Shown here piece by piece: positions 1 through 9,359 of a stretch of 64,000 nucleotides of DNA. The translations under genes were made by a program, and so were the position numbers. The notes under the pieces were generated by a model. That model saw nothing but the letters and a program-made list of their open reading frames with translations, was not told the DNA's origin and ran no database searches. This DNA is from Burkholderia ubonensis (lineage in GTDB: Bacteria > Pseudomonadota > Gammaproteobacteria > Burkholderiales > Burkholderiaceae). Where the stretch lies: contig NZ_CP013420.1 in NCBI RefSeq assembly GCF_001718695.1, positions 2,790,001 to 2,854,000 of the forward strand. The letters are read 5' to 3'. Each line of letters starts with the position of its first letter. Positions within the stretch are counted from its first letter, which is position 1.

Positions 1-639
1 ACCGCGGCCGACTACCTGATGGAAGACGGCGCGTCGCCGTACCAGATCGACGCTGCGGTGCGTGCGTTCGGCTTCCCGATGGGGCCGTTCCAGGTCGTCG
101 ACCTCGCGGGCGGCGACATCGGCTGGGCGGCCCGCAAGCGCCGCGCGGCGACGCGCGATCCGCGCGCCCGCTATGTCGGGATTTCCGACCGGCTGTGCGA
201 ACGCGGCTGGTTCGGCCAGAAGACCGGGCGCGGCTACTACCTGTATCCGGACGGCGCGCGCACCGGCACGCCCGATCCGGAAGTGGCGGCGATCGTCGCC
301 GACGAGCGCGCGAGCAAGGGCGTCACGCCGCGCGCGTTCACCGACGACGAAATCCTGCGCCGCTACCTCGCCGCGATGATCAACGAAGGCGCGAACGTCG
401 TGCACGAAAGGATCGCGCTGCGCCCGCTCGACGTCGACGCGGTGTTCCTGCACGGCTACGGCTTTCCGCGCCATCGCGGCGGGCCGATGCATTACGCGGA
501 CACGGTCGGCCTCGCGAACGTGCTCGCCGACATCCGCGCGTTCGCGAAGGAGGATCCGCTGTTCTGGAAGCCGTCGCCGCTCATCGTCGAGCTCGTCGCG
601 CGCGGCGCGAACTTCGCGAGCCTGAATCGCCTCGACTGA
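1..639 (+). CDS. 3-hydroxyacyl-CoA dehydrogenase, C-terminal part (partial, runs off the left edge)
   Basis: The reading frame is open from base 1, so the start lies outside the window; about 212 C-terminal residues are visible. They match the C-terminal dimerisation repeats of bifunctional enoyl-CoA hydratase/3-hydroxyacyl-CoA dehydrogenases (FadJ/FadB type): an early FPMGPFQVVDLAG stretch, the WFGQKTGRGYY motif, then a second repeat with NEGANVV and GFPRHRGGPM. The family oxidises L-3-hydroxyacyl-CoA with NAD+ in beta-oxidation. Two acyl-CoA dehydrogenase genes follow on the same strand, consistent with a fatty-acid degradation operon. Whether the missing N-terminus carries a hydratase domain cannot be seen. 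Confidence 0.85.
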   Translation, partial: TAADYLMEDGASPYQIDAAVRAFGFPMGPFQVVDLAGGDIGWAARKRRAATRDPRARYVGISDRLCERGWFGQKTGRGYYLYPDGARTGTPDPEVAAIVADERASKGVTPRAFTDDEILRRYLAAMINEGANVVHERIALRPLDVDAVFLHGYGFPRHRGGPMHYADTVGLANVLADIRAFAKEDPLFWKPSPLIVELVARGANFASLNRLD

Positions 640-668
640 ACGCCCACCGCATCTGCCACGGACCGAAC

Positions 669-1877
669 ATGGACCTCAATTTCACTCCCGAAGAAGAAGC
701 GTTCCGCGCCGACGTGCAGCGCTTCCTGCAAGAACAGCTTCCCGAGCGCATCTCGCGCAAGGTGAAGGGCGGGCTGCGCCTGACGCGCGACGACATGCGC
801 GAATGGCACGCGATCCTCCACGCGCGCGGCTGGCTCGCGAGCCACTGGCCGCGCGAGCACGGCGGCCCCGGCTGGAGCGTCGCGCAGAAGTTCCTGTTCG
901 ACCACGAGTGCGCGCTCGCGGGCGCGCCGCGCATCGTGCCGTTCGGCGTGAACATGCTCGGCCCGGTGCTGATCAAGTACGGCAGCGACGCGCAGCAGCG
1001 CTACTGGCTGCCGCGCATTCTCGACGGCTCGGACTGGTGGTGCCAGGGCTACTCGGAGCCGGGCGCGGGCTCGGACCTCGCGGCGGTGAAGACGAGCGCG
1101 GTGCGGGGCGTCGACGCGCAGGGCGAGCACTACATCGTGAATGGCCAGAAGACGTGGACCACGCTCGGCCACTACGCGAACATGATCTTCTGCCTCGTGC
1201 GCACCGCGACCGACGTGCGCAAGCAGGAGGGCATCAGCTTCCTGCTGATCGACATGAACACGCCCGGCGTCGAGGTGCGCCCGATCATCACGCTCGACGG
1301 CGAGCACGAGGTGAACGAGGTGTTCTTCACCGACGTGCGCGTGCCGGCCGAGAACCTCGTCGGCGAGGAGAACCGCGGCTGGACCTATGCGAAGTACCTG
1401 CTGACCTACGAGCGCACCAACATCGCGGGCGTCGGCTTCTCGACGGCCGCGCTCGACCGGCTGCGTGCGGTCGCCGCGAAGGTGCGGAAGAACGGCCGGC
1501 CGCTCGCCGACGATCCGTTCTTCGCGGCGCGCGTCGCGCGCGTCGAGATCGAGCTCGAGAACATGAAGACGACCAACCTGCGCGTGCTGGCCGCGGTGGC
1601 GGGCGGCGGCGCGCCGGGCGCGGAAAGCTCGATGCTGAAGATCCGCGGCACGCAGATCCGCCAGGAGATTACCGCGCTGATGCGGCGCGCGATGGGGCCG
1701 TACGCGCAGCCGTTCGTCGACGAAGCGCTCGACGCGGAATACGACGGCGAGCCGGTCGGGCCGGAAGAGGCCGCGAGCGCCGCGCTGCAGTACTTCAACA
1801 ACCGCAAGCTGTCGATCTTCGGCGGCTCGAACGAGATCCAGAAGAACATCATCGCGAAGATGATGCTCGGCTTGTAA
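669..1877 (+). CDS. acyl-CoA dehydrogenase
   Basis: 402 residues, the usual length for the family. The start ATG at 669 gives MDLNFTPEEEAFRADVQRFL, a typical N-terminus; longer in-frame extensions overlap the upstream gene and look non-coding. Visible motifs are YSEPGAGSDLA (FAD/acyl-CoA binding signature), NGQKTWTT, and a C-terminal FGGSNEIQKNIIAKMMLGL. The enzyme is expected to be an FAD-linked alpha,beta-dehydrogenase passing electrons to ETF. It sits 29 bp after the hydroxyacyl-CoA dehydrogenase and 9 bp before a second, diverged acyl-CoA dehydrogenase; such tandem pairs often form heteromeric enzymes acting on branched, aromatic or steroid-type acyl-CoAs (inference). The exact substrate cannot be told. 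Confidence 0.9.
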   Translation: MDLNFTPEEEAFRADVQRFLQEQLPERISRKVKGGLRLTRDDMREWHAILHARGWLASHWPREHGGPGWSVAQKFLFDHECALAGAPRIVPFGVNMLGPVLIKYGSDAQQRYWLPRILDGSDWWCQGYSEPGAGSDLAAVKTSAVRGVDAQGEHYIVNGQKTWTTLGHYANMIFCLVRTATDVRKQEGISFLLIDMNTPGVEVRPIITLDGEHEVNEVFFTDVRVPAENLVGEENRGWTYAKYLLTYERTNIAGVGFSTAALDRLRAVAAKVRKNGRPLADDPFFAARVARVEIELENMKTTNLRVLAAVAGGGAPGAESSMLKIRGTQIRQEITALMRRAMGPYAQPFVDEALDAEYDGEPVGPEEAASAALQYFNNRKLSIFGGSNEIQKNIIAKMMLGL

Positions 1878-1886
1878 GGAACGCTC

Positions 1887-3029
1887 ATGGACTTTCGACA
1901 TACCGAAGACCGCCGGATGCTGGCGGACACGCTGAACCGCTTCATCGGCGAACAGTACGCGTTCCCGGTGCGCGACCGCATCGCGCAGTCGGCGGCAGGC
2001 TTCGACCGGACGATGTGGGAACGCTTCGCCGAGCTCGGCGCGATCGGCGCGCTGTTTCCCGAAGCCGACGGCGGTTTCGGCGGCGCGGGCTTCGACATCG
2101 CGGTCGTGTTCGAATGCCTCGGGCGCGGGCTCGTCGTCGAGCCGTTCCTCGGCGCGCTGCTCGCGGGCCGCGCGCTCGCGCTGGCCGGCGGCGACGCGCA
2201 TCGCGCGAAGCTCGCCGCGCTGATCGACGGCCGCGCGAGCGCCGCGTTCGCGCACGACGAGCCGGGCTCGCATTACGAGCTGACCACGGTGCGCACCCGT
2301 GCGGAACGGCACGGCGACGGCTGGGTGCTGACGGGCGCGAAGGGCGTCGTCGACCAGGCCGCGCAGGCGGCGTTCTTCATCGTCAGCGCGCGCACGGCCG
2401 GCAACGATGACGATGAAGACGGCATCGGCCTGTTCGTCGTGCCGGCCGATGCGCCGGGCGTGTCGCTGCGCGATTACCGGAAGATCGACGGCGGCCGCGC
2501 GGCGGAAGTGCGCTTCGACCGCGTCACGCTGCCGGCCGACGCCGCGCTCGGCGATCCGCAAGCGGATTCCGGAGCGGGCGCGGCGCTGCTCGAGCGCGTG
2601 CTCGGCTACGGGCTGCTCGCGCTGTCGGCCGAAGCGCTCGGCGCGATGGACGTCGCGAAGGAGCACACGCTGGACTACCTGCGCACGCGCAAGCAGTTCG
2701 GGCTGCCGATCGGCAGCTTCCAGGCGCTGCAGCACCGGATGGCCGACCTGCTGCTCGAAGTCGAGCAGGCGCGCTCGGCGGTGATCAACGCGGCCGCGCA
2801 GCTCGACGCGCCGCGCGCGGTGCGCGAACGCGCGCTCGCCGCGGCCAAGGTCAGCGTCGGCCGGATCGGCACGCTGGTCGCGGAGGAGAGCATCCAGCTG
2901 CACGGCGGGATCGGCATGACGTGGGAGCTGCCGCTGTCGCACTACGCGAAGCGCCTCGTGATGATCGATCACCAGCTCGGCGACGAGGATCACCATCTCG
3001 CGCGCTACATCGCGTTGTCGAAACGATGA
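1887..3029 (+). CDS. acyl-CoA dehydrogenase family protein
   Basis: 380 residues, starting MDFRHTEDRRMLADTLNRF. It has the acyl-CoA dehydrogenase fold but a poorly conserved FAD signature in the middle, where the upstream paralogue has YSEPGAGSD; the C-terminal half keeps TRKQFGLPIGSFQALQHRMADL and QLHGGIGMTWELPLSHYAKRL. That pattern is common for the second subunit of heteromeric acyl-CoA dehydrogenases, which suggests it partners the 669-1877 product (inference). Only 9 bp separate the two genes. Its stop codon overlaps the ATG of a short CoA-transferase remnant (ATGA at 3026). Confidence 0.88.
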   Translation: MDFRHTEDRRMLADTLNRFIGEQYAFPVRDRIAQSAAGFDRTMWERFAELGAIGALFPEADGGFGGAGFDIAVVFECLGRGLVVEPFLGALLAGRALALAGGDAHRAKLAALIDGRASAAFAHDEPGSHYELTTVRTRAERHGDGWVLTGAKGVVDQAAQAAFFIVSARTAGNDDDEDGIGLFVVPADAPGVSLRDYRKIDGGRAAEVRFDRVTLPADAALGDPQADSGAGAALLERVLGYGLLALSAEALGAMDVAKEHTLDYLRTRKQFGLPIGSFQALQHRMADLLLEVEQARSAVINAAAQLDAPRAVRERALAAAKVSVGRIGTLVAEESIQLHGGIGMTWELPLSHYAKRLVMIDHQLGDEDHHLARYIALSKR

Positions 3030-3148
3030 CGGCACGGCGCGTGGATCGAGACGACGGGCAGCCAGACGAAGCGCGCGCGCTGCCGCTCGCGGGCGTGAAG
3101 GTGTTCGATTTCCCGCCCGTGCTCGCGGGCCTCGCCGCCCGGCACTGA
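3026..3148 (+). pseudogene. remnant of a CaiB/BaiF (family III) CoA-transferase
   Basis: A 40-codon frame starts at an ATG that overlaps the stop of the acyl-CoA dehydrogenase (ATGA). Its last 22 residues read LPLAGVKVFDF..VLAGLAARH. This resembles the N-terminal beta-strand motif of family III CoA-transferases (PLxGVxVLDFxxVLAGP) and then stops, where a full enzyme would run on for about 400 residues. I read this as the leftover 5' end of a CoA-transferase gene that once followed the dehydrogenases and was removed by deletion. The overlap suggests it may still be translated. A short unrelated peptide cannot be excluded. Confidence 0.55.
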
Positions 3149-3167
3149 ATCGTCCGACGAAACCGGA

Positions 3168-3220
3168 ATCCGTCCGGATCGCCGGACGGATGTTTTCCGG
3201 AAATCCGGAATGCCGGATTT
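3168..3220. promoter_or_regulatory. three overlapping CCGG-N4-CCGG palindromes, likely DctD (NtrC-type) upstream activator sites
   Basis: There are three perfect inverted repeats, each with a 4-base centre. ATCCGTCCGG pairs with CCGGACGGAT (3168-3191); TTCCGG with CCGGAA (3195-3210); AAATCCGG with CCGGATTT (3201-3220), overlapping the second. They lie about 60-115 bp upstream of the sigma-54 promoter of dctA, the usual position for dimer sites of an NtrC-family activator. The activator gene dctD is encoded at 7189-8541. The assignment to DctD is inferred from position and symmetry. Confidence 0.65.
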
Positions 3221-3281
3221 CCTTGCCTTCCGTATTATGAGAAATGCAATAAAAACAATGGCTTGACGGCTTGCGGAAGGC

Positions 3282-3297
3282 TGGCATCGACCTTGCG
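3282..3297 (+). promoter_or_regulatory. sigma-54 (RpoN) promoter of dctA
   Basis: TGGCATCGACCTTGCG matches the -24/-12 consensus TGGCAC-N5-TTGC with the invariant GG and GC at correct spacing. Transcription would start near 3308, leaving a leader of about 190 nt before the dctA start at 3498. RpoN with DctB/DctD control of dctA is established in other proteobacteria. Confidence 0.8.
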
Positions 3298-3351
3298 ATA
3301 TGGAATGCACGGCCGTCCACCGGCCCGACTATTACATCAAGGAGACAATCG

Positions 3352-3387
3352 ATGACCACTGCCTTCCACCCCCTTCGGATGTCCTGA
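3352..3387 (+). CDS. 11-residue leader ORF in the dctA 5' untranslated region
   Basis: An ATG at 3352 follows a strong Shine-Dalgarno (AAGGAG, 3339-3344, 7-nt spacing) and encodes [11 protein letters not shown] before TGA. It lies inside the predicted dctA leader, between the sigma-54 promoter and the dctA start. A 10-bp perfect hairpin (3415-3424 with 3442-3451) follows it. The arrangement suggests translational control or attenuation of dctA, but the peptide has no recognisable family and nothing proves translation. Confidence 0.4.
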   Translation: MTTAFHPLRMS

Positions 3388-3414
3388 GGCATCGCTTGTT
3401 GCGGCACGGCAGCC

Positions 3415-3451
3415 GCGCGGGCGACGGACTTCCCCTGGCCTTCGCCCGCGC
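3415..3451 (+). promoter_or_regulatory. leader hairpin upstream of dctA
   Basis: GCGCGGGCGA (3415-3424) pairs perfectly with TCGCCCGCGC (3442-3451) across a 17-nt loop. It lies between the short leader ORF and the dctA ribosome binding site (AGGA near 3488). No U-run follows, so it is not a simple intrinsic terminator; it may shape leader folding or mRNA stability. Confidence 0.4.
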
Positions 3452-3497
3452 GCGTGACGCCGCTTCCCGGCTCATCTACCCTTCATCAGGAATCATC

Positions 3498-4787
3498 GTG
3501 AAGAAGAAACCGTTCTACAAAGTGCTCTACGTGCAGGTGATTTTCGCCATCGTCGTCGGCGTGATCCTCGGCCACTACTATCCGTCGCTCGCCACCGAGA
3601 TGAAACCGCTCGGCGACGGCTTCATCAAGCTGATCAAGATGGTGATCGGGCCGATCATCTTCTGTACGGTCGTGACCGGCATCGCCGGGATGGAGGACAT
3701 GAAGAAGGTCGGGCGCGTCGGCGGCAAGGCGCTGCTGTACTTCGAGGTCGTGTCGACCTTCGCGCTGGTGCTCGGCCTCGCGGCGACGCACATCCTGCGC
3801 CCGGGCGTCGGCTTCAACATCGATCCGGCCACGCTGAACGGCAAGGAAGTCGCGTCGTACGCGGCGAAGGCGCACGGGCAGTCGACGGTCGACTTCCTGA
3901 TGCACATCATCCCGAACACGATGGTCGACGCGTTCGCGCAGGGCGAGATCCTGCAGATCCTGCTGGTTGCGCTGCTGTTCGGCAGCGTGCTCGCGCACCT
4001 CGGCGAGCGCGGCAAGGTCGTCACCGACTTCATCGACGGGATCACGCGCGTGCTGTTCGGCATCGTGCACATCGTCACGAAGCTCGCGCCGATCGGCGCG
4101 TTCGGCGCGATGGCGTTCACGATCGGCAAGTACGGCGTCGGCTCGCTGGTGCCGCTGCTCAAGCTGATCGGCACGTTCTACCTGACGTCGGTCGTGTTCG
4201 TGCTCGTCGTGCTCGGCACGATCGCGCGCATCACCGGCTTCTCGATCATCCGCTTCGTCGGCTACATCAAGGAAGAGCTGCTGATCGTGCTCGGCACGAG
4301 CTCGTCGGAAGCCGCGCTGCCGCAGCTGATGGAAAAGCTCGAGAAGGCCGGCTGCTCGCGCTCGGTCGTCGGCCTCGTCGTGCCGACCGGCTACTCGTTC
4401 AACCTCGACGGCACCAACATCTACATGACGATGGCCGTGCTGTTCATCGCGCAGGCGACCAACATCGAGCTGACCTGGATGCAGCAGCTCACGCTGCTCG
4501 CGGTCGCGATGCTGACGTCGAAGGGCGCGAGCGGCGTCACCGGCGCGGGCTTCATCACGCTGGCCGCGACGCTCGCCGTCGTGCCGACCATTCCGCTGTC
4601 GGGCATGGTGCTGATCCTCGGCATCGACCGCTTCATGAGCGAGTGCCGCGCGCTGACCAACATCATCGGCAACGGCGTCGCGACGGTCGTCGTGTCCGCG
4701 TGGGAGAAGGAGCTCGACCGCAACAAGCTGCGCCAGGCGATGAAGGGCGGCGGCGAAGTCGCCGCGACCGAGACGGCGGGCGTCTGA
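3498..4787 (+). CDS. dctA: C4-dicarboxylate:cation symporter DctA
   Basis: 429 residues from a GTG start (AGGA upstream at 3488), beginning [21 protein letters not shown]; a longer frame exists upstream but lies within the leader. It is an inner-membrane secondary transporter of the dicarboxylate/amino acid:cation symporter family (succinate, fumarate, malate, aspartate uptake). Family signatures are visible: a serine-rich re-entrant loop [15 protein letters not shown], the [16 protein letters not shown] helix, and [21 protein letters not shown]. Length fits E. coli DctA (428). It is preceded by a sigma-54 promoter with activator palindromes and a leader ORF; its sensor and regulator genes dctB/dctD follow on the same strand after a repeat element. 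Confidence 0.95.
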   Translation: MKKKPFYKVLYVQVIFAIVVGVILGHYYPSLATEMKPLGDGFIKLIKMVIGPIIFCTVVTGIAGMEDMKKVGRVGGKALLYFEVVSTFALVLGLAATHILRPGVGFNIDPATLNGKEVASYAAKAHGQSTVDFLMHIIPNTMVDAFAQGEILQILLVALLFGSVLAHLGERGKVVTDFIDGITRVLFGIVHIVTKLAPIGAFGAMAFTIGKYGVGSLVPLLKLIGTFYLTSVVFVLVVLGTIARITGFSIIRFVGYIKEELLIVLGTSSSEAALPQLMEKLEKAGCSRSVVGLVVPTGYSFNLDGTNIYMTMAVLFIAQATNIELTWMQQLTLLAVAMLTSKGASGVTGAGFITLAATLAVVPTIPLSGMVLILGIDRFMSECRALTNIIGNGVATVVVSAWEKELDRNKLRQAMKGGGEVAATETAGV

Positions 4788-4858
4788 CGCGATGAAGGAG
4801 CAGGCGGCGCTGCCCGCGGGCGGCGCGCTGCAAGCGGGCGGCAGGGCAGACGCGGACG

Positions 4859-5151
4859 TAGGGCCTGTTCACGCTCATAACGGGCTTGCGAACGTGCCTT
4901 GCCGGTCGGAGTGCAAGAAGGGAGGAGCGCCGTTTGGCCGAGCCAAACAAGCGACGACCGACGCCGCAATACGGCCGGCAAGGCACGTTCCCCTGATTTC
5001 TGAAATTCATTCGTGGGGCTGGCCGCCAGAAGGGCCGATCGCCGCGTCATGCTCCTTGCGAATACGTCCAGTATTCGCTGCGTCGCACATTCCTCGCGCT
5101 CGGCCCTTCTGGCGGCCAGCGCAAGCCCGTTATGAGCGTGAACAGGCCCTA
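4859..5151. repeat. 293-bp MITE-like element with 32-bp perfect terminal inverted repeats and two internal arms
   Basis: TAGGGCCTGTTCACGCTC begins a 32-bp end at 4859-4890 that is the exact reverse complement of 5120-5151. Between them sit two further self-complementary arms. Arm one (AACGTGCCTTGCCGG at 4891-4905 with 4975-4989) encloses a GTTTGGC/GCCAAAC hairpin. Arm two pairs a 20-bp segment starting near 5019 with one ending near 5119, enclosing GCGAATAC/GTATTCGC. The whole folds like a cloverleaf. It encodes no transposase. It fills the dctA-dctB gap; no obvious target-site duplication flanks it. I recall similar repeats being translated into spurious small hypothetical proteins, but copy number was not checked. 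Confidence 0.8.
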
Positions 5152-5193
5152 TGACACAATAGACGATCCGCATCGCCAGGAAGCCGTCACACC

Positions 5194-7104
5194 TTGAAGC
5201 GCCGCCTGCTCGTCCTCGTCGCGCTCGCCGCCGTGCTCGCCGCGGCGTGCGCGCTGACGTGGACCGTGACCTGGCAGCGCGGGGTCGGCGAACTGCAGCG
5301 CAATGCCGCGGTGCGCGTCGACCGCACGACCAACGCGCTGAAGAGCACCCTCGACCGCTACGAATCGCTGCCGTACCTGCTCGGCAGCCACCCGTACGTG
5401 CAGGAGCTGCTCGCCGAGCCGAAGCGTGCCGACTACGCCGCGCGCGCGAACCGCTACCTCGAAGACCTCAACCAGCACGCGCACGCGACCGTCACCTATC
5501 TCGTCGGCGCGGACGGCCTGTGCGTCGCCGCGAGCAACTGGCGCGCGCCCGACAGCTTCATCGGGATCGAATACCGTTTTCGCCCGTATTTCATCGACGC
5601 GATGAACGGCCGGGTCGGCCGCTTCTTCGGCATCGGCACGATCTCGCGCGACCCCGGCTACTACATCTCGCAGCCCGTGTGGCGCGACGGCCGGATCGTC
5701 GGCGTCGTCGTCGTGAAGCTCAACCTCGAATGGTTCCAGGGCGCCGACGCGTCCGAGCCGCTCGTCGTCGCCGACGATCACGGCGTCGTGTTCCTGTCGT
5801 CGGTGCCCGCGTGGAAATACCACACGCTCAAGCCGCTGGCGGGGCCCGTCGCCGCGTCGATCTTCGAGACCCGCCAGTACGCGCAGCAGCCGGTCACGCC
5901 GTTGCCGCTCAGGGTCGAGCAGGTGCTCGATCCCGATGCGCAGATCGTGCGGCTCGGGCCGGGCCGCCGCGCGCCGCGCTATCTGGCGACGCAGCGCCGC
6001 ATCGGCGAGCCGGACTGGCTGCTCGTCACGCTCGCGCCGATCGCGCCGGTCGACGCCGACGCGCGCAACGCGACGATCGTCACCGGCTTCGGCTTCGTGT
6101 CGATTGCGCTGCTCGCGTTCTACTGGCGGATGCGCCGCGCGCGCGTGCGCGAGATGATCCGCGGCCGCGCGCTGCTGCAGCAGGCGTATGCGGAGCTGAA
6201 CCGGCGCGTCGAGGAGCGCACGACCGACCTGTCGGAAGCGAACGCGCAGCTGCAGAAGGAGGTCGGCGAGCGGATTCGCGCCGAGCAGGACCTGCGCGCC
6301 GCGCACGACGAGCTGATCCAGGCGAGCAAGCTCGCCGCGCTCGGCCAGATGGCGGCGGGCATCACGCACGAGCTGAACCAGCCGCTCGCCGCGCTGCGCA
6401 GCTTTTCCGACAACACGCGCGTGCTGCTCGACCGCGGCGAGCAGGCGGCCGCGCGCGAGAACCTCGAGGCGATCGCCGCGCTCACCGAGCGGATGGGCAA
6501 GATCACCAACCAGTTGAAGCTGTTCGTCGGCCGCGCGCGGCCGCGCAACGAGCAGGCGCTCGTCGTGCGCGCGCTGCGCAGCGTGCTCGCGCTGCTCGGC
6601 GAACGGCTGCGCGGCGTCGAGCTGGTGCTGACGCTGCGGGATGACGCGGTGTCGCCCGCGCGGAACGCGCCGCTCGATCTCGCGAACGATCATCCGGAGC
6701 TCGTCGCGCGCTGCGAGGACCTGCGTCTCGAACAGGTGCTGATCAACCTGCTCGGCAACGCGCTCGACGCGGTCGCGGCGGGGGCCGCCCCTCGGACGGT
6801 CGCTCCACGGATCGACGTGGCGATCGAGGCGTCGGCCGCGACGCTCGCGATCCAGGTGCGCGACAACGGCCCGGGCATTGCCCCCGACCTGCTGCCGCGC
6901 CTGTTCGAGCCGTTCTTCACGACGAAGGAAATGGGGCGCGGGCTCGGCCTCGGGCTTGCGATCTCGTCGTCGATCGCGAGCGACGCGGGCGGCTCGCTGA
7001 CCGCCCGCAACGCGCCGGGCGGCGGCGCGCTGTTCGTCTTGACGTTGCGGCGCGCCCGCACGCATCATCCGGACTCCGTGTCCGAGCGGACGGGCGCGCG
7101 CTAG
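5194..7104 (+). CDS. dctB: C4-dicarboxylate sensor histidine kinase DctB
   Basis: 636 residues from a TTG start with AGGA about 11 nt upstream. Order of parts: N-terminal membrane helix (about residues 5-25); periplasmic sensor region of double-PDC type to about 285; second membrane helix (about 287-307); coiled-coil linker; HisKA box ALGQMAAGITHELNQPLAAL with the phospho-accepting His392; ATPase domain with N-box NLLGNALDAV, DNGPGI and FFTTKEMGRGLGLGL. The product would sense external C4-dicarboxylates and phosphorylate DctD, encoded 84 bp downstream. It lies on the same strand as dctA but is separated from it by the inverted-repeat element, so it probably has its own promoter. Confidence 0.9.
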   Translation: MKRRLLVLVALAAVLAAACALTWTVTWQRGVGELQRNAAVRVDRTTNALKSTLDRYESLPYLLGSHPYVQELLAEPKRADYAARANRYLEDLNQHAHATVTYLVGADGLCVAASNWRAPDSFIGIEYRFRPYFIDAMNGRVGRFFGIGTISRDPGYYISQPVWRDGRIVGVVVVKLNLEWFQGADASEPLVVADDHGVVFLSSVPAWKYHTLKPLAGPVAASIFETRQYAQQPVTPLPLRVEQVLDPDAQIVRLGPGRRAPRYLATQRRIGEPDWLLVTLAPIAPVDADARNATIVTGFGFVSIALLAFYWRMRRARVREMIRGRALLQQAYAELNRRVEERTTDLSEANAQLQKEVGERIRAEQDLRAAHDELIQASKLAALGQMAAGITHELNQPLAALRSFSDNTRVLLDRGEQAAARENLEAIAALTERMGKITNQLKLFVGRARPRNEQALVVRALRSVLALLGERLRGVELVLTLRDDAVSPARNAPLDLANDHPELVARCEDLRLEQVLINLLGNALDAVAAGAAPRTVAPRIDVAIEASAATLAIQVRDNGPGIAPDLLPRLFEPFFTTKEMGRGLGLGLAISSSIASDAGGSLTARNAPGGGALFVLTLRRARTHHPDSVSERTGAR

Positions 7105-7188
7105 CCGCCCGCGGCGCGCCGCGCGCCGAATCGACGGACAATCGGCGTGAACCGACCCGCGCCCGCCCATCAGGAGCAAGTGAGTACG

Positions 7189-8541
<1,353 letters not shown>

Positions 8542-8548
8542 AACGAAA

Positions 8549-8588
8549 ACGGACCGCGGAACCGGCGCTGTCCGGTCATGCGGTCCGT
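8549..8588 (+). terminator. weak terminator-like hairpin after dctD
   Basis: ACGGACCGC (8549-8557) pairs with GCGGTCCGT (8580-8588) just beyond the dctD stop, between the convergent dctD and thioredoxin-like genes. There is no U-tract, so terminator activity is uncertain. Confidence 0.35.
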
Positions 8589-8650
8589 GTCGGGGCCTGC
8601 TTGCGGCGACGCGCGCATTGCGCGCCGGTCGGCCGGTATCGGGCGGGCGC

Positions 8651-9187
8651 TCAGGCCGCGTTGCCGAGCGCCTTCTTGAGCAGCGCGTCGAGCTCCGCGA
8701 ACTGCGGCGCGCCGACATAGCGCTTCAGGATCTTGCCGTCCTTGTCGACGACGAAGGTCGTCGGCGTCAGCTGCACGTTGCCGAACTGCTTCGCGGCGCT
8801 GCCGTCGTCGAGCGCGACCTTGAACGGCAGCTGGCGCGTCTGCGCGTAGTTCGCGACGTACATCGGCGGATCGTAGTTCATCGCGACCGCGACGAATTCC
8901 AGACCCTGTCCCTTGAAGCGGTTGTAGGTCTCGACCATCTGCGGCATTTCCTGCATGCAGGTCGCGCAGCTCGTCGCCCAGAAGTTGACGAGGTAGACCT
9001 TGCCCTTCAGGTCGGACGCGGTCGAGATCTTCTGGCCCGACAGCAGCGTGAAGGTGGCGTCCGGCGCGCTGGACTTGCCGTTGAACGCGAAAAAGCCGGC
9101 CACGGCGATCGCGGCCACGACGACGGCGGCCGCGACGTAGCGCATCGGGCTGGCGCGGCGGCCCTGGGTGGGAGGCGTGGAGTTCAT
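8651..9187 (-). CDS. TlpA/ResA-like membrane-anchored thioredoxin
   Basis: 178 residues: an N-terminal membrane anchor (about residues 15-35), then a thioredoxin fold with LVNFWATSCATCMQEMP carrying the redox pair C74-C77 (Cys-Ala-Thr-Cys) and the cis-proline loop LTPTTFVVDKDGK. This is the arrangement of TlpA/ResA/DsbE-type periplasmic thiol-disulfide oxidoreductases, which reduce apocytochrome or other exported cysteines. No cytochrome c maturation genes are adjacent, so the substrate is not evident. It is transcribed toward dctD. Two tandem 15-bp repeats lie in its 5' region. Confidence 0.85.
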   Translation of the reverse strand: MNSTPPTQGRRASPMRYVAAAVVVAAIAVAGFFAFNGKSSAPDATFTLLSGQKISTASDLKGKVYLVNFWATSCATCMQEMPQMVETYNRFKGQGLEFVAVAMNYDPPMYVANYAQTRQLPFKVALDDGSAAKQFGNVQLTPTTFVVDKDGKILKRYVGAPQFAELDALLKKALGNAA

Positions 9188-9226
9188 CTGCGGGGCTCTC
9201 GGAGTCGGTCGACGGTGCGGGAAATT

Positions 9227-9256
9227 GCGGTCGAAATTCGGGCGGTCGAAATTCGG
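9227..9256. repeat. two tandem 15-bp direct repeats upstream of the thioredoxin-like gene
   Basis: GCGGTCGAAATTCGG occurs twice back to back (9227-9241 and 9242-9256). Each copy holds a small palindrome (CGAA-A-TTCG). They lie 40-70 bp upstream of the thioredoxin-like start on the minus strand and could be regulator sites or a slip-strand duplication. Confidence 0.6.
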
Positions 9257-9359
9257 CGATTATTTTAGCGCGAATGCGGGGTGCGCACCGGAGGCCGCCG
9301 CGCATCCGCGGATGGCCGTTCGACGCATAATGCACGCTTTGCCTGCTTCGATCCGCGTC

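Noticed and set aside
3258..3276. A second sigma-54-like match upstream of dctA (TGGCTTGACGGCTTGC)
   Set aside because: The GG to GC spacing is one base too long; the site at 3282-3297 has correct spacing.
492..3407. Very long minus-strand open frame (971 codons) opposite the acyl-CoA dehydrogenases
   Set aside because: High-GC DNA leaves antisense frames open; its translation is Arg/Ala/His-rich without motifs and lies opposite three well-supported genes.
4421..5173. Minus-strand frame through the inverted-repeat element with a plausible-looking peptide
   Set aside because: It spans the 3' end of dctA and the repeat; the sequence is dictated by the repeat and has no ribosome site or family.
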